Under the pieces are notes generated by a model that was not told where the DNA came from, searched no databases, and saw only the letters and a list, made by a program, of their open reading frames with translations. DNA of 64,000 nucleotides from Batkoa obscura. Taxonomy: Eukaryota; Entomophthoromycota; Entomophthoromycetes; Entomophthorales; Batkoaceae. Below, in pieces: positions 55,912 to 64,000 of the stretch. The translations under genes were made by a program, and so were the position numbers. How positions within the stretch are numbered: position 1 is the stretch's first letter; each line of letters opens with the position of its first letter. Where the stretch lies: the NCBI GenBank assembly GCA_030770535.1, contig JASVEC010000012.1, positions 1,178,001-1,242,000 of the forward strand. The letters run 5' to 3'.

Positions 55912-57114
55912 AATCCTATTTTTTTGATAACCTCCCCCTTTTGTTGAATTTTTTCTATTTCTTCTTTCTCTTCCGAAATCCTTAAATTTAAAGCGTGTAA
56001 GGCATTAGAACCGATAGTTTGAGCAGTCTAATTTAAAAAAATCAATTTTCATCATTAATAATAGGAATTATAAAACTAATAATAAATAGAATAAAAACTT
56101 ACAGTTAACATTTCAATTAGCATTGAAGGGTCAATCGATTTATCCCCACTTTTTTGTACCCCACAAATATTTCCTTTGGAATTAATAGCTACATGTAAAG
56201 CTGCATCTGAGCAATGTTCCTCCATATTAGTACTATCTAATATATACCGATCTCCAATCTAAATAAATAAAAATAAGTATTATTTTAGTATACTATATTT
56301 TTATTCTTATCCTCATATATAATATAAAATAGACTTACTTTTGATAATGTTGTTAAAATAGGTACGTTTTCCCAACCCGGAATAGGAATGGACTGATTAT
56401 CATCATCAATCACTTCAAACTCAAATTGATTATCCCCAACATCTTCAATAACAGTCATTGGAAGCCTTGTATTAGCTAAAGCAGCATAGATAGCATAAGA
56501 TATAGCATCAATTAAATTACCAGAGATACCTAATACCTAATTAAAATTTATAGTAATTTGATAAGTATTAAGTTTTATAAATAGAATTTAATTAAATTAC
56601 TAATGCATCTATATATAAGCACCAACAAGCACTTTTAGGTATTATACATAATTTCTTTAAATCAATACCACCTTGTGGTCCACATAAGCCTCGCTGTAAA
56701 ATTTGTGCTATTTCAGAACTAACTTCTTCATTTAATTTCGTTTCAAATTGATTTGCTGAATTTGGAGAACTATTTAAAATAAAAATAATCAATAAAAATC
56801 CCATATCAATCATCAATATAAACATTAATTATTTTAATAATAATAATAAATCTTACTTACCATTCCACATTAATTTTTAAATAACCTTCATCAATAATTT
56901 CATTAGTTGGTAATATTGGTTCTGTTTCTGCTTTTATACCAACTAATACATCGGTACCATCTCCTAATCGACATCTAGCTGACCCGCTTGCATGAGCTAA
57001 TACTCCAGTTTCAATATAAAGTTGACGATAATCTTCTCTTCCTCGTCCATCCGTTCTTATTCCAGAATCAATTCCTTTAATAATATAATCTCGTTCACTG
57101 ATGGAAATACTCAT
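55912..57114 (-). CDS. RRP42: Exosome ring subunit RRP42 (5 exons)
   Basis: Exon 1 (57114-56861) gives MSISISERDYIIKGIDSGIR, TDGRGREDYRQLYIETGVL, GSARCRLGDGTDVLVGIKAE and LKINVE; later exons give CSPNSANQFETKLNEEV, ILQRGLCGPQGGIDLKKLCI, CWCLYIDALVLG, LIDAISYAIYAALANTRLP, VPILTTLSK, IGDRYILDSTNMEEHCSDAA and SGDKSIDPSMLIEML, total about 276 residues. The RxDGR start, VxGxKAE and the KxWC..YID core are RNase PH-like; the VECSPN and DATxxEE traits point to Rrp42/EXOSC7. The eukaryotic ring is catalytically inactive and threads RNA to Rrp44, in nucleus and cytosol. The ASGSARCRLG region retains the RNA-contact Arg but no phosphorolytic Asp is needed. Normal length. Confidence 0.93.
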
Positions 57115-57385
57115 ATTAAATAAAGTTTTGATTTTTTTTAAAAATTGGTAATATAAAGAAAAAGAAAAATGAGTTGGAATGTTTTGATTTTTTATAAAAT
57201 AAAATAATTTTGAATTTTAAATTTTGTTTAAGATTGTTTTTTTTAAAATATATACAAGATTCAATTATAAAGTATAAGAGCAAAGATATATATTAAAGAT
57301 TTAGTTTAAAATGTTTAATATACTCAAAAAAAGAAATTTACTTAATTTTATGATTTATTTAAACTTCTGAGTATACTCAATTAAC

Positions 57386-58608
57386 TCAAGTCAAATCGAC
57401 CGGACAATCTAACATCCCATTTGGGCCAAGTAACCCACTTAAAAGGACTCTATTTTCCGATTCAATACCACCAAGAACAGTTAAACTAGACATAGGGCCT
57501 TGTTCATCCATCAATAATGTTTCAACCTTAAAACTCTTACCATAAAATCTACCATCCCCAGTTTCATTAGAAATTCTAGCAGCAATAGCAGGAATTGGGG
57601 TAAGGTTGTCCTTACCAAAATTCTCAAAATAATCAAATACTTTATGTGTTTTTGGAAACCCAGCAACATAGATTCTACCGCTGGATGGATCTACTTTTAT
57701 ATTATCTGGTAAGAAGCTTAACTCTATTTTATCTTTGACTTCTAGTTCTCCAGTTTCAATGTCTCTAGTAAACATCCAAACTCGACCACCCTTATTCTCT
57801 GCTAAGTATAATTCATCCTTAGCATAATTTAAAGCTAATCCGTTGGCAGATACAATTCCTGAAGCTACAGTTGAAAGTTCTCCTTTGGTATCTCTGTATA
57901 ATACCTTTCCATTTCCAATAATGCCATGGCTTTCTAAATATTGAGACACTCCAGATATGTTTTCGCTTTCTTTTGATATATAGAATGAAGTAGATGTTAT
58001 AAGTGCAATAGAATTTAAATTTATGAATGATTCATTTGTAATACTCTCTTTGTACACTACTTCATCACTACCAATCTTATAAGTGAAATGTTCAATATGA
58101 TCAAGGCCACCAAGTAAATGATTGATTGCATAAATATGATTTAATCCAGAGTCCTTATCATCTTTAATAATATCAAATCCATGGATAGCAAAGTTAATGT
58201 TTTTTGGGAATCCAACCATATTCAATTTTTTAGCTTTTTGTTGAGTATAATCATAAGCATAAAAGTGGGACATTTTACCAAACGGTATCTTTGTTTTTGG
58301 GTTATAATATTTACTAACCCAATATTTATTTGTAGTATAATCTTCTGGACATCCAAAGATAGCAAACTTATAATCATAATTGATAGCTAAATCTTCACAT
58401 CCTTTTAATTCTATAATAAAATCATTAACATTATGTATTTATCTAGTTCATAAAACTATTTACCAGGAATGCTTTTACAGTTTGATAAATCGGATTGTTC
58501 AAAGGTAGTCAAGAAAGATTCTGAAAAGAATAACAGGCTAATGAAAGGGTAAAGGTAATACCCTAAAATAGCTATTATTACTAAACTGAGATTAAGTAGT
58601 GTAGACAT
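57386..58608 (-). CDS. Paraoxonase/arylesterase-like beta-propeller with N-terminal membrane anchor (2 exons)
   Basis: Exon 1 starts MSTLLNLSLVIIAILGYYLY at 58608 and ends ...CKSIP; exon 2 starts ELKGCEDLAINYDYKFAIFG and runs to GPNGMLDCPVDLT. About 395 residues. The order follows paraoxonases: (L)KGCED with two calcium-ligand acids, NINFAIHGFDI, HIYAINHLLGG, IEHFTYKIG, NLNSIALIT, TVASGIVSANGLALNYAKDELYLAE, LPDNIKVDPSSGRIYVAG and the closing LLGPNGMLDCP. The early and final Cys probably form the family's ring-closing disulfide. The first helix is an uncleaved signal/anchor, as in PON1. Paraoxonases hydrolyse lactones and aryl esters in a calcium-dependent way; the active His pair is not certain here. 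Diverges from the PKA gene by 1.2 kb. Confidence 0.88.
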
Positions 58609-59783
58609 AACTAATAACAGAACGCTTTTCTAAACCTTAATTAGTTTTTAAATATTTTAAGTTAGATTTTGATTTTTTTATAATTGTTTCTAATATTGTT
58701 ATATTATTGGTTAATATCAGCTTCTATCTTCTATTAAGGTTACTATTGGTGAGATTCAATAATTATTTAAAAACTTTTTCAGGTTGCAGTTTATTTAGTA
58801 GATGTTGTTATCTATGTAATGGATTATAGTGTAGATGTTATTATCTATGTAATGGATTATAGTGTAGATATTAACTTGTTGAATGGTTACTAAAAATTAA
58901 ATAAAATTTAAAACATTTTTTAAAGCGATTTTTTTATTTAGTTGGCTGAAATGACATCAGCAACTTAAATTTTAAAAAATAGGCATTTCAATCAAATTTG
59001 TGAACTAAAATTTGCAAAATAACCATTGCAATTTTTACATCATGACATAATTATCTTTAAATTCATTTATTAGATTCTTGTTTTTATTATTAGAATGTGA
59101 ATACATGATGAAATATTATTTGAAGTATTTCTCCATATTAATCGTTTGCTACTCTTTGATTATAATAATGGGTATTCTGACTAATATATATGCTAGAGAT
59201 TTCTTGATGAAAAACAAAACTCAAAATTCATTGTTTTAACTTACATTTATAATTATGTGTAATACTTTTAGATTTACGCGCTTTTAAAAAAATATTAGTA
59301 AACTATGCCTAGTAACAAGGCTAGAATTATCTGATTTGGTCAAGAATCTAATAAAACCACTATTGTGGCTTGTAAAGCATTAATAAATGAAAGAGTAACA
59401 AGGATAGCCAATAAAAGAGCTCATCACAAAACTCCTAGTTTCTTAAATTTAATAAATAACATCAATTAAAAGACAGCTATTTATCTGAACCATTAATTAT
59501 TGGCTATTATTTAAAACTCAAGCTCAAAGGTTTATGCCTAGAATAACAAATCAGTTTTCCGAAAACTCCAATCTCTGCTAAAATAAGGATTGAAACTAAT
59601 AAGGTGATTGGTGAATAATTGATTGAGTAACTTAAAGCCCAATAAAGCTTTAAGTTAGAATTTTATTCAAATATTCATTGGAATTTTTAACAATTAAAAG
59701 GTTCTCATTAATAGTTAGTTATCATATCAACCACTAAGGTTATTTTTTTAAAAAAGAATCCTTCAAGTAAACTAGAATAAGTC
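58609..59783. other. Divergent intergenic region, paraoxonase-like / PKA
   Basis: Contains the 33-bp tandem repeat and a coding-like short frame at about 59304-59470 starting MPSNKARII and containing ACKALINERVTRIANKRAHH with a stop near its start. I do not recognise it and rate it as a remnant at most. Confidence 0.45.
58798..58870 (+). repeat. 33-bp tandem repeat, about 2.2 units
   Basis: The unit starts TAGATGTTGTTATCTATGTA and includes ATGGATTATAGTG; two full copies with one difference, then a partial third. It lies between the PON-like and PKA genes. Confidence 0.9.
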
Positions 59784-61152
59784 ATGGAGGTATCTGCTCT
59801 TCTTTCCAATGATGGATATGACAACCATAAATATCAGTTAGAGGACTTTCGATTGCTTCAAACTTTAGGTAAGTTTTTAATAAAAAAGGTATAAAAATAA
59901 TGTAATAATGGTATATAGGAACTGGTACTTTCGGAAGAGTTTATTTAACTAGAAATAAAATGTCGTCTAATTTTTATGCTATGAAAGTATTAAAGAAAAC
60001 AGAAGTAGTGCGTCTAAAGCAAGTAGAACATATCAACTCAGAAAAACAAATTTTAGCTCAAGTGAACCACCCCTTTATTGTTAACTTGTAATCCTTTTTT
60101 AAAAAATTTAGAATTGTAATTTTGAATTTTAAATATGTATTTTTTATCAAATTAGAAACTGCACCTTTCAAGACTCAGTGAACTTGTTTATGTTATTGGA
60201 ATATGTACCAGGTGGTGAATTATTCTCTCATTTACGTCGTGCTGGCCGATTTACTAATCAAGTAACTCGATTTTATGCTGCGGAAATTGTATTGGCCATC
60301 GAATATTTACATAGTCATGATATTATTTATCGGGACCTTAAACCAGAAAATTTATTGATAGATACAATGGGACATATAAAAATTACAGATTTTGGGTTTG
60401 CTAAAAAAGTAGAAGATAGGTAAATAGAGAAATCTATGAAATATAGACTATGGCATAAAAAAGAGATATTAATTATAATTAAAATAGAACTTGGACATTA
60501 TGCGGTACACCCGAGTATTTAGCACCAGAAATTATTCAAAGTAAAGGACATGGTAAAGCGGCAGATTGGTGGGCTTTAGGAATTTTAATATTTGAGATGC
60601 TGGCAGGGTAAATTTATAAAGAATTTAAGTTAGAACATGTAATTAATATTACTTTTAGTTATCCACCATTTTTTGATGATAATCCATTTGGGATTTATGA
60701 AAAGATTTTAATTGGTAAAGTCCATTTTCCAGCCCATTTTGATCCTTATGGTAAAGATTTAATTAAACGTTTATTGGCTTCAGATAGATCTAAGAGATTG
60801 GGTAATTTAAAGGTAATAATAGAACCATACTAATATAAAATAATAATATAATGTAATTAATCAATTTATTACTAGAATGGGGCACTTGATGTTAAAAATC
60901 ATAAGTGGTTTCGTGATATAGTTTGGGAAGCATTATTAAATCGCTCTTTTCAGGTAAATTAAACTATGAAAATGAACTTGTGAAAAAGATGATATATAAT
61001 AATAATAATAATTATTATTATAGGGGCCAATTGTACCTACTGTATGTCATGCAGGAGACACTAGTAATTTTGAACAATATGAAGAACCAGGACCAGAAGA
61101 AAGGGGAGGAGATTTAAGTGATCCTTACCGTCAGTTATTTTTGGACTTTTAA
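59784..61152 (+). CDS. cAMP-dependent protein kinase catalytic subunit (7 exons)
   Basis: Seven exons give about 325 residues: [21 protein letters not shown], glycine loop [11 protein letters not shown], Lys in [47 protein letters not shown] (catalytic loop), TDFGFAKKV (DFG), [14 protein letters not shown] (activation-loop Thr and APE), [57 protein letters not shown], and the C-tail [17 protein letters not shown] ending FLDF (hydrophobic FxxF end). The full set of AGC/PKA marks is present, including the YRD that replaces HRD. It is released from the regulatory subunit by cAMP. The N-terminal extension is short (about 18 residues), unlike the long ones of some yeasts. In a window with several receptor-like 7TM proteins, cAMP signalling is a possible but unproven link. 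Confidence 0.95.
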
Positions 61153-61753
61153 ACATTTAATAGGATATTAATTTACTTTGCTTCGAATTTTGTTTGTTTT
61201 ATCAGCCCATTTAACTACTAATATAAAATAATTTACTTTTTTTTTTTAAAATATTGTTCAAGTTACTATTTTAAATGTAAATTTTAAATATACTTTGGAA
61301 AGGACTGAAAGCAGGCTTATAAGGAGGCTTTACTGTTTTAATTGTTTATTTGTGTTGTTATAAATAGACTATTTCTTGTTACATCCATTGTTTTTAATTG
61401 TTTTTATATTTTAATGTTTTTTATAGTTCCCTTTTGTAATTTTAATTATTGTAAATAAAGTAAAACTCAAATTATAAAATTTGGTTTATTTTACTACGTT
61501 GTTTCTATATATTAAATAAAATCGTTATTATTTATTTAAAATAGTTTAACCCGTTTATTACCATTCTCATAGTAATAATAATAATAATAATGGCTCTCAT
61601 TTCAAATAAAAATAAACATTGCTAAAAAACCGCAATTAATTCATCAAATACAATCTGTAATCTAAAAAAAGAACATTAATTCAAACCAACTAAAAAGCAT
61701 AACGTAAAAATTCAAATAGTACTTTCAATTTTTTTAAATCAAAACCTACAACA
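61153..61753. other. Spacer between PKA and SWA2-like genes
   Basis: AT-rich, with a short ATA/AAT tract near 61574-61591. Holds the SWA2-like promoter; no other gene. Confidence 0.5.
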
Positions 61754-64000
61754 ATGAGTTTTTGGGATCAGCATTATAATAATAAAAGCAACAACAGTAA
61801 TAGCACTAATAATAAACCCATCAAATCCAGTGGCACTTCCTCTCCAGCTATAGATCCATTTGCTGATTTAGTGACTTTTCGTGAAAATCCAAGTGATACT
61901 AAGAAGACTATTAATCAACAACTACAAGAAAATAAACGAGTGAATGTGAAGGTTGATAATAATTTTGTAATTCCTACTGAATGGCATAGTCCTGGAGGGA
62001 GCTATACTAGTGGTAGTGGGAATGATAATAATAGGAGTATGAATAATAATCAAAACAATCAAAAGCAAGATTATTTGTAAGTTAGATCTGGATTTAATAT
62101 TGTTTTAATTAATATATTAAAATTTATAGTTCTCATAATCAATTAGACTTAGACTTTTTTTCAAGTTTAGATGCTCCACAAAAGGTAAATTAAATAAACT
62201 TATCATAACCAACGGTTAACTAATACAGCTTAACAGCTTAATACTAACAACAATTACAATAACGATAATAACAATTCAACTAATAATCGACCTGACAACT
62301 TATTAGATTCCTTTTCAACCTTTAATACAAACACAAAACCAACCACAAATAACAAAAATAATAATATAAATTCCGATTTTGATTTGCTATCTGATTATAA
62401 ACCCAACACATCTCATACAAACATAAACACAAACACAAACACAAACACAAACACATCAACTAATGTTAATGATTTTTTTTCTGATTTTAAAGATGCCACT
62501 ATTAAACATGAACCAATTCATAAAACCAACTACAAAGAACCAATGGAAAAATTCAACAATTTAAGTATAAATGACGAAGATACATTATTTGATGCTAAAT
62601 TAGCCGAATTATTAAGTTATGGCTATGATTTAGATTCAAGTAAAATGGCTTTAAGTATGACGAATAATGATGTTATTGAAGCTAAACAATTAATGGATGA
62701 ACAAAAGAAAGTAGAATTACAAAGTAAATCTAAGCCACCATTACCACAAAGAAGAGAATATGATAGTGATGATGACGAAGATAATTATTCATATGATTAT
62801 AAAAACCAACGACAAGGTTTATTTGATAAAACTAAATCCTTAGCTACTAATTTTAATACGGACCAATTATTGAATCAAGCTAATGAATTAGGTACTTCTA
62901 TGTTTTCAGCAGCAAATAAGTTATTTATGAAATCAAAACAAACATTGAATAGCACTTGGCAAGACATTAAATTGAAACAAAATAGTGGTACAGATACTCC
63001 TAACTCAAACAATAGTAGAAATTATCAATATTATGGGGATAGTTCAGATGAAGAGGAAACGGGTAATGGTGGTGACTTTGTACCTTTTAAAGATGAAGTT
63101 AGGGATTATAGTGTTATGGAGAATCAAAGCTCAACTAGCTTTAATGATAGATTGAGTCCAATTAATAGAGCTAGCCCGGTTGGTAGAGCTAGCCCATTAC
63201 CTAAATCCAATTCAATTGGTAGAAATAGTCCTGTATCTAGAGCCAGTTCAATACCCAAAGTAGAGAAGCCATTACCAAAAGACAATGTCATAATCGACAA
63301 TTCGCAATTAAATTTAGTAGAAAATATCAAAAATGAAGGCAACCATTATTTTAAATTAGGCCAATTTACACGCTCAATTGAAAATTATACAAAAGCAATC
63401 GAATCAATACCAAATGAACATTCCAGTTTAATAGTCATTTACAATAATCGAGCTAATAGCTATAGTAAAATGGGGAATTTTAAAAATAGTTTAAATGATT
63501 CTGAATTAGCTTTAAAAATTATTGGGGAAGATCATGAGTATATACCAAAACAAAAATTGGAAGGAAAAGCGGGTTTAAATTTAAAAGATTATTACGTGAA
63601 GGGAATGTTAAGAAAAGCGGAAGCTTTAGAAGCTTTAGAAAGGTTTAAAGAAGCGGAGGAGACTTATGCTAAATTATTATTTTTATCCAATTGTTCAGCT
63701 CATAATAAGGCATTGGAAGGTGCTCGTCGTTGTAAAAAAGGATTGGAGATGCCAAAGTTGGAGAAAAAGGATAGTGGGGCAGATGGTAGAAATGGCAAAT
63801 TGGATTCTTTATTATCTGAATTCTCTACCGATTTTGACAAGTTAACAGCAATTAATAATAGTAAACCTAAAGTATCAAAGTGAGTGAATTGTTAAGTTTC
63901 AAGTAATTTAATAATATTAATTTTTTATTTTTTACAATAGACAAGAAATCGATTCTAGTGAAGCAGTTAGAAAAATACGAGAGTTAGAAAATATCAAAAA
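61754..64000 (+). CDS. SWA2-like auxilin, clathrin uncoating cofactor (5' part, cut by window end)
   Basis: Predicted exons are 61754-62076, 62130-62184, 62237-63879 and 63941 onward. The N-terminus MSFWDQHYNN with Asn/Ser-rich text has DPFADL and LLDSFSTF/DFDLLSD motifs, like clathrin and adaptor-binding DLL/DPF boxes. A UBA domain (LFDAKLAELLSYGYDLDSS.. VIEAKQLMDEQ) is followed by PLPQRREYDSDDDE, Ser/Pro repeats (RASPVGRASPL, GRNSPVSRASS), then TPR repeats (IKNEGNHYFKLGQFTRSIEN, YTKAIESIPNEH, IVIYNNRANSYSKMGNFKNS). The order binding motifs-UBA-TPR matches yeast Swa2; the C-terminal J-domain that recruits Hsp70 would lie beyond the window. Last visible residues are VRKIRELENIK. The third exon's acceptor (62235) was chosen over one 12 bp earlier because it keeps the frame. 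Confidence 0.85.

Noticed and set aside
59304-59470. Coding-like frame MPSNKARII...ALINERVTRIANK
   Set aside because: Interrupted near its start, short and not recognised; kept only as a note in the spacer entry.
1-64000. CRISPR arrays, operons or bacterial-type transfer islands
   Set aside because: Repeats are few and irregularly spaced, and the genes have introns; the tandem repeats seen are micro- or minisatellites.

Overview
The window is nuclear DNA of a very AT-rich fungus. Coding genes carry short GT..AG spliceosomal introns, two loci encode U6 snRNA, and one gene encodes a Zn2Cys6 factor with a fungal-type middle domain. Conserved eukaryotic proteins (RPS11, TAN1, UPF1/NAM7, SRP14, RRP42, PKA catalytic subunit, a SWA2-like auxilin) are recognisable by residue patterns. 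Three intronless rhodopsin-like 7TM proteins, two small HSF-type proteins, a kelch membrane protein and many introns in so AT-rich a genome recall early-diverging fungi, Entomophthorales/Conidiobolus relatives above all. That placement is inference.

Layout. 1-8.8 kb is gene-poor: a decayed reading frame at the left edge, a small HSF-type gene, an intron-containing tRNA-Tyr and a small secreted Cys-rich protein with a C-terminal hydrophobic tail. 8.8-13.5 kb holds RPS11, convergent TAN1 and the Zn2Cys6 factor. 13.5-22 kb is mostly non-coding: an inverted repeat, a second HSF-type gene, a decayed tandem duplication, tRNA-Val and U6 copy 1. 22-28 kb has two single-pass membrane proteins. 28-32.5 kb holds a ten-exon D-2-hydroxyglutarate/D-lactate dehydrogenase, a convergent ABHD12/13-type hydrolase and U6 copy 2. 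34-42 kb holds a BLI-3-like flavin protein, UPF1 and an unrecognised low-complexity protein. 43.6-50 kb is a 7TM receptor cluster with tRNA-Phe; two of its genes lie in a tandem duplication of about 2.5 kb. 51-64 kb is dense: a decayed cytochrome P450, SRP14, an HSDL2-like reductase, RRP42, a paraoxonase-like protein, the PKA catalytic subunit and the start of a SWA2-like gene cut by the window end.

The most unusual non-coding signal is a dispersed element of about 105 bp (seven full-length or near-full copies, one divergent copy and one fragment) with TATATGGGGATG/CATCCCCATATA ends and an internal hairpin whose arms change in a compensatory way between copies. Each of the three tRNA genes here has a copy within about 450 bp. 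It looks like a MITE family, possibly one that settles near Pol III genes.

The genes do not form one pathway. They are housekeeping functions (translation, tRNA modification, RNA decay, splicing, protein targeting, vesicle uncoating, cAMP signalling) separated by accessory stretches rich in receptor-like, DNA-binding and cell-surface genes. Exon boundaries were worked out by hand from splice signals and protein-family matching; no search was run.
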